Notes: generated from the letters alone by a model not told the origin. A stretch of 64,000 nucleotides of DNA from Maricaulis sp. (GCF_017642925.1 NZ_JAEPOL010000013.1:1-64000); one strand, 5' to 3'. Counted from the first letter of the stretch, positions 37,739 through 48,168 are shown. Program-made: numbers and translations.

Positions 37739-39871
37739 ATGAAACGCCTCGGCCTCATTCTTCTCGTCCTCGTCGTCCTCGTGATCGGCGCCGCCTTCAT
37801 CCTGCCCGCCGTGATCCCGGCCTCGGCCTATCGCGACCGCGTGGAAGCCGCCGCCGGCGACGCGCTGAACCGGCCGGTTCAGCTGGCCGGCGATGTCAGC
37901 CTGACCATCCTGCCGCGGGTGCAGGTGGTGGCGCGCGATGTCACCATCGCCAATGCCGAGGGCTTCTCGGACGAACCCTTCGCGCAGATGGGCGAGATGC
38001 GGGTGGGTGTGGAGCTGATCCCGCTGCTGTCGCGCCGGGTGGAGATCACCGAGTTCGTGCTGGTCGATCCGGTGATCCGGCTGGAACAGCGCGCCGGCGG
38101 CAATAACTGGACCTTTGCCGATCCCGAGGCGGCGCCCGCCCCGGCCGCACCGGCGGGCGACGGTTTCGTGCGCCAGCCCGGCGCCCTGCCGATCGATGCC
38201 AGTTTCGGCGATGTGCGCATCGAGAACGCCTCGATCTTCTATAGCGATGGCAGCCAGAGCCGCGAGATCACCGGTCTGGACCTGGCCATCGCCCTGCCCT
38301 CGCTGGACGCACCGACCGCGATCGACGGCTCGCTCTCGGCCGACGGCGAGGCGATGACATTCGATGCCGAGCTGGGCTCGATCCGCGACTTCTTCGAGGG
38401 CCGCGCCACACCGCTCACCCTGTCGCTGGGCGGCAATCTGGTCGATGTCAGCTTTGACGGGGAAATCCCGGCTTCCGAGGATATCGAGTTTGCCGGCGAC
38501 TTTTCCGCCGACATCCCCTCCATCCGCGCGCTGGCCGCCTTTGCCGGCAGCCCGCTCCCGCCGGGCGAGAACCTGCAGCGCTTTGCCGCGCAGGGCCGGA
38601 TCGAGGGCACGACCTCGCGCCTGGGCCTGACGGCCCGCTCGATCCGCTTCGACGAAATCCGCGGTTCGGGCAATCTGGCCGCCGATCTGTCGGGCAGCCG
38701 GCCGCGCCTGACCGGCCGTCTGGATCTGGACGAGCTGAATGTGAACCCCTATCTGCCCGCCCCCGCCGAGGATGCCGCCCCGGCGGCCGGCGGCGGTATC
38801 CCGCCCTGGAGCGAGGAGGCGATCGATTTTGCCGGCCTGGGTATTGCCGATGCCGATCTGTCGCTGAATGTCGGCCGGCTGCAGGTGCGCGATATCGAGG
38901 TGACCGATGCGGCCCTGCGGGCCGTGGTCGAGAATCGCCGCCTGCAGGCCGTGCTGGAGCGGATCTCGCTCTATGAAGGCCAGGGCAATGTCACCATCGT
39001 GGCCAATGCCCGCACGGCGACGCCCTCCTTCTCGCTGGATGCCAGCCTGGCCGGTCTGGACGCCCTGCCCTTCCTGGACGCAGCAGCCGGGTTCGACCGG
39101 CTGGCCGGGACCGGCGCCATGACGCTGTCGCTGGCCACCTCCGGCAACAGCCAGGCGGCGATGATGCGCAATCTGGGCGGTAATGGCGAGTTCAACTTCG
39201 CCGACGGCGCCATTGTCGGCATCAATATCGCCCAGACGATCCGCAATGTGTCCGGCTTCCTGGACCGCGCGGGCGGCGCCCAGGCGGCGCAGACCAGCGA
39301 GGAAGACAGCGAACAGGCCAGTGTCGGCGAGCGCCAGGAGACCGACTTCTCCAGCCTCGGCGGCACATTTGCCATCGCCAATGGCCGGCTGACGAATAAC
39401 GACCTCCTGATGCTCTCCCCGCTCCTGCGCGTGGAAGGCCAGGGCTGGGTCGATCTGCCCAGCCAGACGCTGGACTATCGCCTGCGTCCGCGGGCTGTCG
39501 CCTCGATCGAGGGCCAGGGCGGTTCGACCGACCTGCAGGGCATTGTCGTGCCGATCCGCTTCCGCGGCGATTTCAACACTGTCAGCTATGGCGTCGATAC
39601 CGAGGCCGTGACGCGCGCCCTGCTGCAGGGCGCGCTGAGCAATGCCATCGGCGGCAATCGCAACCAGTCGCCCGAAGATGCCGCCCGCGACGCGCTGCGC
39701 AATGCGCTGGGCCTGGGCAATCAGGACAGCGAGGACGCGGCCGGCGAAGAGGGTCAGACCGATGAGGAAGAGGTCGATCCGGCCGAGCAATTGCTGCGCG
39801 GCCTGTTCAACCAGCGCCGCGACCGCTCGCAGTCCGACGAGACGGACGACAATTCCGGCGATCCGAACTAG
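37739..39871 (+). CDS. AsmA family protein
   Basis: MKRLGLILLVLVVLVIGAAFILPAVIPASAYRDRVEAAAGDALNRPVQLAGDVSLTILPRVQVVARDVTIAN; C-terminal AsmA domain. Confidence 0.92.
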   Translation: MKRLGLILLVLVVLVIGAAFILPAVIPASAYRDRVEAAAGDALNRPVQLAGDVSLTILPRVQVVARDVTIANAEGFSDEPFAQMGEMRVGVELIPLLSRRVEITEFVLVDPVIRLEQRAGGNNWTFADPEAAPAPAAPAGDGFVRQPGALPIDASFGDVRIENASIFYSDGSQSREITGLDLAIALPSLDAPTAIDGSLSADGEAMTFDAELGSIRDFFEGRATPLTLSLGGNLVDVSFDGEIPASEDIEFAGDFSADIPSIRALAAFAGSPLPPGENLQRFAAQGRIEGTTSRLGLTARSIRFDEIRGSGNLAADLSGSRPRLTGRLDLDELNVNPYLPAPAEDAAPAAGGGIPPWSEEAIDFAGLGIADADLSLNVGRLQVRDIEVTDAALRAVVENRRLQAVLERISLYEGQGNVTIVANARTATPSFSLDASLAGLDALPFLDAAAGFDRLAGTGAMTLSLATSGNSQAAMMRNLGGNGEFNFADGAIVGINIAQTIRNVSGFLDRAGGAQAAQTSEEDSEQASVGERQETDFSSLGGTFAIANGRLTNNDLLMLSPLLRVEGQGWVDLPSQTLDYRLRPRAVASIEGQGGSTDLQGIVVPIRFRGDFNTVSYGVDTEAVTRALLQGALSNAIGGNRNQSPEDAARDALRNALGLGNQDSEDAAGEEGQTDEEEVDPAEQLLRGLFNQRRDRSQSDETDDNSGDPN

Positions 39872-40034
39872 GCTCGCCATCGACACCGGCACCACCCGGC
39901 GGTGCCGGCAAGGGGGATGCGGCTGCGGGCCGCGCCCGGGCCATGAACCGCGCATGAACTGTCCGCTCGAATGCGGTTCAGGCAGGCTCTGGCAGGGTGA
40001 TGCTCGCACCGCATTGGCAAGAGGGAGAGAACCC

Positions 40035-41273
40035 ATGTCCATCCGCACCGCCACACTCGGCGCAGCCCTGCTCGCCGCAGCCTGGCTGCCCGCCGCCGCA
40101 CCGGCCCAGGCCCAGGAAATCATCCTGTATGACGGTCCGAACTATACCGGCCAGGAAGTCCGCGTGACCGGCGCCGACCGCAATCTGTCGAGCCGCCGTT
40201 TCAACGACCGCACCTCCTCCTTCCGGATCGTCTCCGGCGAGTGGGAAGTGTGCCAGCACGACGATTACAACGGCACCTGCGAAACCCATCGCAACGACCA
40301 GCCCTCGCTGGGCCGGATGGACAACCAGATCACCTCCGTGCGCCCCGCCTATCTGGGCCGCCCCGATCCGGGCTATCCGGACCGTCCGGGCCGTCCGGGA
40401 CGCCCCGGCGAAAGCTCGATCACGCTCTATTCGGGCTATAATTATACCGGCCGCTCGGTGACGATCACCGATACGGTGAGCAATCTCCAGCAGCTCGGCT
40501 TCAACGACCAGGCGCGCTCGATCCGCCATTCCGGCCGTTCGTCCTGGCGCGTCTGCCAGCACGCCAATTTCGACGGCGCCTGCATGGAAGTGGATCGCGA
40601 CATCCCCTCCATCGGCGGCGGCATGGCCGCGCAGATCTCTTCGGTCGAGCCGGATTACGGCAGCCGTCCGGGCCGCCCCGGCCGTCCGGGACGTCCGGGC
40701 AGCGACAACCGCCCGCGCAGCGGCGTCTTCCTCTATGACGGCCCCAATTTCACCGGCCAGCGTGTCGATGTGAGCTGGGATGTCGCCAACCTGTCCAGCC
40801 TGGGCTTCAACGACCGGGTCGACAGCCTCGTCATCGCCCGCGGCGAGACCTGGCTGATCTGCCAGCACGATGATTTCGGCGGCCGCTGTGAACGCGTGCA
40901 GGGCGAGGTCAACGATCTGGGCCGCTACGGCCTGCGCAATGAGATCACCTCCCTGCGCCGCATCGACAATGGCTATGGCAATGGCGGTGGCGGCTATCCC
41001 GGCGGCGGCTGGGACCGCGGCGGCGAGATCATCCTGTACGACCAGTTCAGCCAGCGCGGCCGTTCGGTGCGTATCGAGCACGAGATCGACAATCTGGAAC
41101 GCCTCGGCTTCAACGACCGGGCCCTGAGCCTGGACGTGCGCGGCTATGACCGCTGGCTGGTGTGCGAGGATGCCGGCTTCCGCGGCCGCTGCGAGGAAGT
41201 CTCCGGCGAGGTGGACAATCTCCACCTGCTCAACCGGGAAATCTCCTCGGTGCGCCGGCTGGACCGCTACTGA
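40035..41273 (+). CDS. Secreted protein with four beta/gamma-crystallin-like domains
   Basis: Four repeats of [I/V][I/F]LY(D/S)..NYTG....V....NL...(G)FNDR..S (e.g. IILYDGPNYTGQEVRVTGADRNLSSRRFNDRTSS) joined by RPGRPGRPG linkers. Confidence 0.8.
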   Translation: MSIRTATLGAALLAAAWLPAAAPAQAQEIILYDGPNYTGQEVRVTGADRNLSSRRFNDRTSSFRIVSGEWEVCQHDDYNGTCETHRNDQPSLGRMDNQITSVRPAYLGRPDPGYPDRPGRPGRPGESSITLYSGYNYTGRSVTITDTVSNLQQLGFNDQARSIRHSGRSSWRVCQHANFDGACMEVDRDIPSIGGGMAAQISSVEPDYGSRPGRPGRPGRPGSDNRPRSGVFLYDGPNFTGQRVDVSWDVANLSSLGFNDRVDSLVIARGETWLICQHDDFGGRCERVQGEVNDLGRYGLRNEITSLRRIDNGYGNGGGGYPGGGWDRGGEIILYDQFSQRGRSVRIEHEIDNLERLGFNDRALSLDVRGYDRWLVCEDAGFRGRCEEVSGEVDNLHLLNREISSVRRLDRY

Positions 41274-41300
41274 GCGGATCGCCGCAGCCAGACCGAGAAC

Positions 41301-41332
41301 GGGCCGTCCGGACATGCCGGGCGGCCCTTTTT
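41301..41332. terminator. Terminator hairpin
   Basis: gggccgtccggacatgccgggcggccctttttc. Confidence 0.75.
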
Positions 41333-41404
41333 CATGGGCGCTGGCGGCGTGCATAACAAAGTCTGCGCGGCCCTCTTGGGTGGCGCGCCAATCAGGCGTA
41401 TATT

Positions 41405-41422
41405 TAGTTACAAATGAAACTA
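41405..41422. promoter_or_regulatory. 18-bp imperfect palindrome upstream of phhA, candidate operator
   Basis: TAGTTaCAaaTGaAACTA, 22 bp before the ATG. Confidence 0.6.
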
Positions 41423-41444
41423 GTTACACGCCGGATGACCCGTC

Positions 41445-42326
41445 ATGCCTGTCAATGACCCGATCGTGGCGGAACAGACCCCCGCCGCCGACTTTACCAT
41501 CGACCAGAAGTGGGACCGCTATACGTCCGAGGAACACGCCATCTGGACGACGCTCTACGAGCGCCAGATGTCTGTGCTCAAGGGCCGCGCCGCGCCGGAA
41601 CACTTCAAGGGTCTCGAACTGCTCAATCTCAATGAGGGCGGCATTCCCGACTTCCGGCGCGTCAACGAGAAGCTGGAAAAGCTGACCGGCTGGACCGTGG
41701 TCACCGTGCCCGGCCTGATCCCGGAGCGGGAGTTCTACGACCATCTGGCCAATCGCCGCTTCGTCTCCGGCCGCTTCATCCGCGATGGCGAAAAGCTGGA
41801 CTACCTGCCCGAACCGGACATCTTCCACGATGTGTTCGGCCATGTGCCGCTGCTCACCCAGCCGGTGTTTGCCGACTATATGCAGGCCTATGGCCGCGGC
41901 GGGCTGCGCTCGCTGGAATTCGACGCCATCAAGCACATGGCGCGGCTGTACTGGTACACGGTGGAATTCGGCCTGATCAACACGCCGGAAGGCCGCCGCA
42001 TCTACGGCGCCGGCATCGTCTCCTCGAAGGCCGAGTCGATCTTCTCGCTGGAAGCGCGCTCGCCCAACCGGATCCATTTCGATCTGGAACGCATCATGCG
42101 CACCGATTACCGCTATGACGATTTCCAGCAGAGCTATTTCGTGATCGACAGCTATGACGAGCTGATGGAAGCGACCTATGAGGACTTCGCGCCGATCTAT
42201 GCCCGCCTGCCCGGCCTGGACGAGCTGAAACCCTCCGACACGGTCGAGGGCGACAGGATCTACACCAGGGGTACGCAGGAATATGCGAAAGCCGGCGGCC
42301 TGCCGGCGAAGGCGGAAGCGGTCTAG
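41445..42326 (+). CDS. phhA: Phenylalanine-4-hydroxylase
   Basis: YLPEPDIFHDVFGHVPLLTQPVFADYMQAYG; RLYWYTVEFGLI. Confidence 0.95.
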   Translation: MPVNDPIVAEQTPAADFTIDQKWDRYTSEEHAIWTTLYERQMSVLKGRAAPEHFKGLELLNLNEGGIPDFRRVNEKLEKLTGWTVVTVPGLIPEREFYDHLANRRFVSGRFIRDGEKLDYLPEPDIFHDVFGHVPLLTQPVFADYMQAYGRGGLRSLEFDAIKHMARLYWYTVEFGLINTPEGRRIYGAGIVSSKAESIFSLEARSPNRIHFDLERIMRTDYRYDDFQQSYFVIDSYDELMEATYEDFAPIYARLPGLDELKPSDTVEGDRIYTRGTQEYAKAGGLPAKAEAV

Positions 42327-42336
42327 CTCAGGCGGT

Positions 42337-42825
42337 TCAGGCCGCGGCGCTGCCTGCGGGGCGCAGGTGCAGATCGCCGGTCTCGCGGTCCTCTTCCAGG
42401 CACACCGCACCCAGCCCGGCGATCATGCGGGAGAAGTTCTCGCGGGTGACCGGTTTGACGATGTAGAAGCTGGATCCGGCATCCCGGCATTTCGCTTCCA
42501 TCTCCGGATTACGCGCACCGGAATAGACACCGACGGCCCCGCCGCCCAGCAGCGGCTGGACCGAGACAATGAAATCGAGCGCATTTGCGCCGGCCAGGGA
42601 AAGATCGGTGAAGACGACAGCCGGACCGTCGCCATGGTCGCGCAGGTGAACGAGTGCGTCTTCGGGGCGGGTGAACGCCGCAAAGCGGAACCGCACGCCG
42701 GCATCTTCCAGATCCGCCTGGAACAGGAAATGCTCGTCCGGGTCATCGTCAACCAGAATGACGGAAACGCTCTGGTTCTCGCTCAATATCTGCTCCCCAC
42801 AGTCAGACGGCGCGCAACCTATCAT
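42337..42825 (-). CDS. Single-domain response regulator
   Basis: VSVILVDDDPDEHFLFQADLEDAG..AVVFTDLSLAG..GVYSGA..FYIVKPVT. Confidence 0.85.
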   Translation of the reverse strand: MIGCAPSDCGEQILSENQSVSVILVDDDPDEHFLFQADLEDAGVRFRFAAFTRPEDALVHLRDHGDGPAVVFTDLSLAGANALDFIVSVQPLLGGGAVGVYSGARNPEMEAKCRDAGSSFYIVKPVTRENFSRMIAGLGAVCLEEDRETGDLHLRPAGSAAA

Positions 42826-42939
42826 GATTTGCCGGTTTGAATAGTGCGAAGCGAACGTCTCGCAAGAACGCGGTTAAGCAAGCCCGGAGCCATCTCATCG
42901 CCATTGCGGCCGATGAAATGACTCCGGTTTTGAGTGTTC

Positions 42940-42985
42940 GCATTTTCGAACCGCAAAACCGGTTCCCACTTTTGCTGAAAATGCT
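42940..42985. repeat. Inverted copy of the REP-like repeat at 23645
   Basis: gcattttcgaaccgcaaaaccggttcccacttttgctgaaaatgct. Confidence 0.9.
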
Positions 42986-44332
42986 TCAGGCGCGTTGAAA
43001 CGGATAATAGTCCCCGCCCAGGCCGAGAATTCCGGTGAGCGCGTCCAGCGCCTCGCGGCTCTCGCGCAGCAGGGCCGGATCGGCCAGATCATTCGGTTCC
43101 AGCCGGTCGCGGTAGTGCTTGCCCGCCCAGGCCACGAGCGTGTCATAGAGCGTGTCCGACATCAGCGCCTGCGGCGCCACGGCGGCCCGCTCTTCCGCGG
43201 TCAGCACGACGCGCAGTCGCAGGCAGGCCGGTCCGCCGCCATTGCGCATGGACTGGCGCACCTCGACAAACTCCACCCGCCCGATCGGACCATTACCTGC
43301 CGTCATCGCCGCACAGTAAGCGCGCGTCGTTGCGGTTTCCTCGGTCTCCTTCGGCGCGATCAGCACCAGGCGGTCCTCGCCGGGCCATTCCAGCAATTGC
43401 GAATTGAACAGATAGCTGGTGATGGCGTCGCCGACCGGCACCTCGGCCTCGGGCACCTCGACGAAATCCGGCTCGAACAGGCCCTCGGCCGCCTTGCGGA
43501 TTTCGGCGAGGGCGGCCTCGCGGTCGGCAAAGGCGAGTTCATGGAAGAAGAGCGTGGTGCGCGTACCGACGCAGACGACGTCATTGTGGAAGGCGCCGGC
43601 GGCAATCGCCTCGGACGACTGGCGGATGAAGACAGTGCGCTTCGGGTCGAGCCCGTGCGAACGGGCGACCGCCTGGCAGGCTTCCAGCGTCTGGCGTGCC
43701 GGGAATTTGCCGCTCCACGCCTCGCCGGCCTCGCGGCCATAGACGAAGATCTCGACACCCGGACCGCCCTGCTCGGCACACAGGCGCACATGATTGGCCG
43801 CGCCCTCATCGGCGAAGTCCGGCTGCATGGGCAGGACGTCGTGCACGGCGAAACGGGCCGTGTCCGGGAAAGCCCATTGCAGGGCCCGGCGGGTCTGCTC
43901 GCCCTCGATGGAGCGGTGCAGCGTGGTCAGCAGATTGGCCGGCGTGAGATGCAGGCGGCTGTCGGCCGTATCGGCCGACGGCGACACGGTCGCAGCATTG
44001 GCGGCCCACATGGGCGAGGCCGAGCAAGCCTTGCGCAGCAGGCCCGGCGCCGTCTTCCAGGCCGCCTCGATCACCGCTTCGTCGGAGCCGGTAAAACCGG
44101 CCCGGCGCAGCAGCGGCAGATAGGGGCGTTCATGCGGCGGCAGCAGACCCTGCACCAGGCCGCTATCGGCCAGGCGTTTCATCTTGGCGAGGCCTTCCAG
44201 CACGCCCTGGCGCGGCGAGGACACCAGGCCCTCATTCTTCGCGCTGGCCAGATTGCCCTCGGACAGACCGCCATAATTATGCGTCGGGCCGACCAGCCCG
44301 TCGAAATTCGCCTCGACCGCGCGCGCCATCAA
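42986..44332 (-). CDS. astB: N-succinylarginine dihydrolase
   Basis: ANFDGLVGPTHNYGGLSEGNLASAKNEGLVSSPRQGVLEGLAKMKRLAD. Confidence 0.96.
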   Translation of the reverse strand: MMARAVEANFDGLVGPTHNYGGLSEGNLASAKNEGLVSSPRQGVLEGLAKMKRLADSGLVQGLLPPHERPYLPLLRRAGFTGSDEAVIEAAWKTAPGLLRKACSASPMWAANAATVSPSADTADSRLHLTPANLLTTLHRSIEGEQTRRALQWAFPDTARFAVHDVLPMQPDFADEGAANHVRLCAEQGGPGVEIFVYGREAGEAWSGKFPARQTLEACQAVARSHGLDPKRTVFIRQSSEAIAAGAFHNDVVCVGTRTTLFFHELAFADREAALAEIRKAAEGLFEPDFVEVPEAEVPVGDAITSYLFNSQLLEWPGEDRLVLIAPKETEETATTRAYCAAMTAGNGPIGRVEFVEVRQSMRNGGGPACLRLRVVLTAEERAAVAPQALMSDTLYDTLVAWAGKHYRDRLEPNDLADPALLRESREALDALTGILGLGGDYYPFQRA

Positions 44333-45777
44333 TCCACTCCCTTGACCGGCATGCGCTCGGGCTTCGACTGGGCTTGCGTGGCGACCGGATAGGCGCAGTA
44401 ATCGGCGGCATAAAAGGCGCTGGGCCGCAGATTGCCCGACTGGCCCGGCCCGCCGAACGGCATGTTCGAGGCCGCACCGCAGGTCGGCCGGTTCCAGTTG
44501 ACGATACCGGCGCGCGCTTCCACCCAGAACCGCTCCCAGAGCGCTTCATCGTCCGAGACCAGCCCGGCCGAGAGGCCATAGGCGGTGTCGTTCGCAGCCG
44601 CGATGGCGTCGTCGAAGGAGGCAACGCGCACGATCTGAATCAGCGGGCCGAAGACTTCCTCGTCCGGCACATCCACACCGGTGACGTCGATCAGGCCGGG
44701 ACGCAGAAAGGCCTCGCCCAGTTCCGCGACCGTCTCGGCCTTGCGGATCGCTTTGGCACCACGCGACAGGAGGTCGTCCTGGGCAGCCAGCACGCCGCGC
44801 GCGGCCTGGGCCGAGACCAGCGGGCCGATAAAGGGCTCCGGGTCGGCATCCCAGCGGCCAATGCTCAGCTGGCCTGCGATGCGGTCGATCGCCTCGACCA
44901 CGGCATCGCCGGCTGCGCCCTCGGGCAGGATCAGGCGGCGCGCGCAGGAACAGCGCTGACCGGCCGTGATATAGGCGGAATGCACCGCCACACGTGCCGC
45001 GGCTTCGGCATCTTCGGCATCCCAGACGACGAGCGGGTTATTGCCGCCCATTTCCAGCGCCAGCTGGATCCCGGTGCGGCCCGCGAATTTCTCGTGGATG
45101 AACTTGCCCGTGCCCCAGGACCCGGTGAACAGCACACCGTCCAGATCGGCATGATCCAGCGCGGCGGCGCCGGTCTCGCGCGCGCCCTGGACCAGGTTCA
45201 GCACGCCCTTGGGCAAGCCGGCGGCCTCCCAGGCCTTCGCCATGAACTCGCCCACGGCCGGGGTCATCTCGGACGGTTTGAAGACGATCGTATTGCCCGC
45301 CAGCAGGGCCGGCACGATATGGCCGTTCGGCAGATGGCCGGGGAAATTGTACGGGCCCAGCACGAACATCACGCCCAGCGGCTTGTGCGCCAGGGCGGCA
45401 TAGCCGAAAGCCGTGTCCGACGACTGCTCGCCCGTGCGTTCGGTATAGGCGGTCTTCGATATGGCGATCTTGCCGATCATGGCACCGGCTTCGGCCAGGC
45501 CTTCCCAGCGCGGCTTGCCGGTCTCGCGCGAGATCAGCTCGGCGAGCGCGGCCTTGTGCGCCTCGAGATAGGCCTGGTAGGCCTCGACGATGGCAACACG
45601 CTCGGGATAGAGGCTGCGCCCCCAGGCCGGGAAAGCCGCCCGCGCGGCCTTGAAGGCGGCGTCGACATCGTCCGCCGTGGCGGCCTGGCCGCTCCACACG
45701 CGGCTGCCATCGGCCGGGTTTTCCGAGTGCATGTCAGCGCCATTGCCCGCGCGCCATTGGCCATCGATCAGCAGCAT
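44329..45777 (-). CDS. astD: Succinylglutamate-semialdehyde dehydrogenase
   Basis: Aldehyde dehydrogenase fold: LALEMGGNNPLVV, TAGQRCSCARRLIL; between astB and astA. Confidence 0.95.
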   Translation of the reverse strand: MLLIDGQWRAGNGADMHSENPADGSRVWSGQAATADDVDAAFKAARAAFPAWGRSLYPERVAIVEAYQAYLEAHKAALAELISRETGKPRWEGLAEAGAMIGKIAISKTAYTERTGEQSSDTAFGYAALAHKPLGVMFVLGPYNFPGHLPNGHIVPALLAGNTIVFKPSEMTPAVGEFMAKAWEAAGLPKGVLNLVQGARETGAAALDHADLDGVLFTGSWGTGKFIHEKFAGRTGIQLALEMGGNNPLVVWDAEDAEAAARVAVHSAYITAGQRCSCARRLILPEGAAGDAVVEAIDRIAGQLSIGRWDADPEPFIGPLVSAQAARGVLAAQDDLLSRGAKAIRKAETVAELGEAFLRPGLIDVTGVDVPDEEVFGPLIQIVRVASFDDAIAAANDTAYGLSAGLVSDDEALWERFWVEARAGIVNWNRPTCGAASNMPFGGPGQSGNLRPSAFYAADYCAYPVATQAQSKPERMPVKGVD

Positions 45778-45781
45778 GAAA

Positions 45782-46799
45782 TCACCTCATTCGTCGCCAG
45801 AAGCGGGCGCGATCGCCTTCGGCCAGATCGAGCGCCTGCATGGTTTCGTAGGAAATACCCAGAATGTCGCCATCATCGACGACCTGGGCGTGACAGGTCC
45901 GGAAATCCGGGAAGCGGTCGGTCGACAGGATGCTGTCGACACCGCCCGTCGTCGTCGCCGCCCGCACGGTCACCTCGCGGCTCTCGCGCAGGGTGCGGAT
46001 ATTCTCGGTCCAGGTGGAGACCAGCGGACCGCCGTCGAAAATGTCGACATAGCGGTCATAGTGGAACCCCTCCCAGAGCAGGAGGTTGTACGCCCCCTCT
46101 CCGTGCGGATGCGGCTTGCCGATCACCTCGCGCACCTCGGGCGGCAGCAGGTCGAGATAGATCAGGTGCTGCGGGCCCAGATCGAGGATGAACTGGTTGT
46201 CGGTCGATGCCGACAGCCGGTCGGCATCGTCGAAATCCATCCGGAAGAAGGGCCGCGACACCGCATCGAAGAAGGGCGAGGATCCGTCGTCATGGACCAC
46301 ACCGCGCAGCTCGGCCAGCACACGCTCGCCAAAGCGCGACCGGTCGGCGGCCATCATCAGATAGCGCGACTGGGCGACGAGCCGTCCGGCGCCGGTGCCG
46401 CGCCCGGCTTCCGACACGAAGAGCGTGCCCACTTCCGAGGCGCCGGCAAAGTCATTGACCAGCAGCATGGCATCCATGTCGAAGCGGCGGTCGGCTTCCT
46501 GGGAATGCTGGGCCAGGGTGATGATCTTGAAATCCCAATAGGGTTTCGACACACCCACCATCGCCTTGATGGCCGAACAGCCGACGATACGGCCGGTCCC
46601 GGTGTCTTCCAGCATCAGCTGGTAGGCATCCTCGGTCTGGCCCGGCTCCGGCGTCGAAAAGATCGCCTCGGACTTTTCCAGGCGCGCCGCCAGCACATCC
46701 GCCGGCACGGCCAGGGATGTGAAACCGGTTCCCGCTTCCTGCGCCAGACGCACAAGGGCGTCTGTGTCGGTGCGTTTGGCCGCACGTACAATCAGCATG
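45782..46799 (-). CDS. astA: Arginine N-succinyltransferase
   Basis: MLIVRAAKRTDTDALVRLAQEAGTGFTSLAVPADVLAARLEKSE; FFRMDFDDADRLSA. Confidence 0.95.
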
Positions 46800-46823
46800 C
46801 TCTTCCCCCGATCATGCCTGTGT

Positions 46824-48086
46824 TTACTGGGTTCTTGCCAGGGCGCGCGCTTCCTTGGCGTTGAATTCGCCCCGGGCAAATTTCATCAGCATTACCGCCG
46901 ACAGCTTGGCCCGTTCGGCAAAGCTCGACAGTTTCACGATCTCGCGATCGGAATGGATATCGGCGCCGCGCACGCCCAGCGTATCGACATTGGGACAGCC
47001 GGCCGCCCACAGATTATTGCCTTCGCACACGCCGCCCGTGTCCTGCCAGCGAATGTCCAGGCCCAGCGCACCGCCCGCCGCCTTCGTCCATTCGAACATG
47101 CGCGCATTGGCCGGGCTCATGGGTTTGGGCGGGCGGGTAAAGCCGCCATGCAGCTCGGCCGCGATACCGTCACGCACGCGGATCTCGTCGACCAGGCGTT
47201 CCAGCTCGGCCTCCACCCAGGTGCGGTCATTCTCGGTCTTCACGCGCACATTGAAACGCGCCACCGCATTGTCCGGCACGACATTCGGCGGACCGCCGCC
47301 ATCGATGCGGGCAAGGTTGAAGGTGACGCCATCGCGCCGGCCGTTGAGCTCGTCCAGTCCCAGCCCGAACTGGCAGGCTGCGGCCAGGGCATTGCGGCCC
47401 AGATGATGCTCGCGACCGGCATGAGCCGCCCGGCCGGAGACTTTCAGCGACCAGTTACCCGATCCCTTGCGCGCGCCGGCCAGGGAGCCGTCGGCCAGGG
47501 CGGGCTCGTAGGTCATGCCGATATCGGCGCCGGCGCCCAGATCGGCAAGGACCGGGCCGGAGCCCAGCGAGCCGATTTCCTCGTCCGGACTGATCAGAAC
47601 ATCGACGCCGATCTCGTCCTTCCAGGGCGAGCGTTCCAGCCCCAGCAGCCCGTGCAGCATCACGAGGATGCCGCCCTTCATGTCGGCGACGCCGGGACCG
47701 TTCAGCGTGTCGGCATCCCACAGCTCGGTCGACTGGAAATGACTGTCCGCCGGGAAGACCGTGTCGTGGTGACCGGTCATGACGATGCGGATCGGCGCCT
47801 GCGGCCGCAGCCGGCAATGGAAGGAAGGTGTGAATGCCTGCTCGCGCACCGTTCCGTCCGGATCGACGATCGTCGTCGGCGGCAGGTCGATGGCGGATAT
47901 CTCGCCGCCCAGCTCGCCGAAAGCGGTTTCCAGACAGGCGCGCATGCGCTCCAGACCGTCCGCATTGCGGCTGCCGGAATTGATCGCCGACCACGCCTTC
48001 ACCGTGTCGATCATGTGATCGGCGCGGCTGTCGATCCAGTCGAGCACGGCGCGCTCGTCGGGGTTGAGATCGAGTTTGTCCTGCAT
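46824..48086 (-). CDS. M20-family hydrolase/peptidase in the ast operon
   Basis: IRIVMTGHHDTVFPADSHFQ; LNGPGVADMKGGILVMLHGL; ISPDEEIGSLGS. Confidence 0.9.
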   Translation of the reverse strand: MQDKLDLNPDERAVLDWIDSRADHMIDTVKAWSAINSGSRNADGLERMRACLETAFGELGGEISAIDLPPTTIVDPDGTVREQAFTPSFHCRLRPQAPIRIVMTGHHDTVFPADSHFQSTELWDADTLNGPGVADMKGGILVMLHGLLGLERSPWKDEIGVDVLISPDEEIGSLGSGPVLADLGAGADIGMTYEPALADGSLAGARKGSGNWSLKVSGRAAHAGREHHLGRNALAAACQFGLGLDELNGRRDGVTFNLARIDGGGPPNVVPDNAVARFNVRVKTENDRTWVEAELERLVDEIRVRDGIAAELHGGFTRPPKPMSPANARMFEWTKAAGGALGLDIRWQDTGGVCEGNNLWAAGCPNVDTLGVRGADIHSDREIVKLSSFAERAKLSAVMLMKFARGEFNAKEARALARTQ

Positions 48087-48120
48087 GTCCCAGTGATAGC
48101 CGTTTAAACGGACGGGTCTA

Positions 48121-48148
48121 CCCCCGCGCGGCAGAGACCGCGCGGGGG
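48121..48148. terminator. Strong GC-rich hairpin, probable terminator
   Basis: cccccgcgcgg-cagaga-ccgcgcggggg. Confidence 0.75.
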
Positions 48149-48168
48149 CAGTGCGAGAGGGATCAGGA

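Noticed and set aside
37646-40123. 825-aa ORF antisense to AsmA gene
   Set aside because: Shadow ORF with low-complexity composition; AsmA reading is clear.
44374-46191. 605-aa ORF antisense to astD/astA
   Set aside because: Shadow ORF; ast genes are unambiguous.
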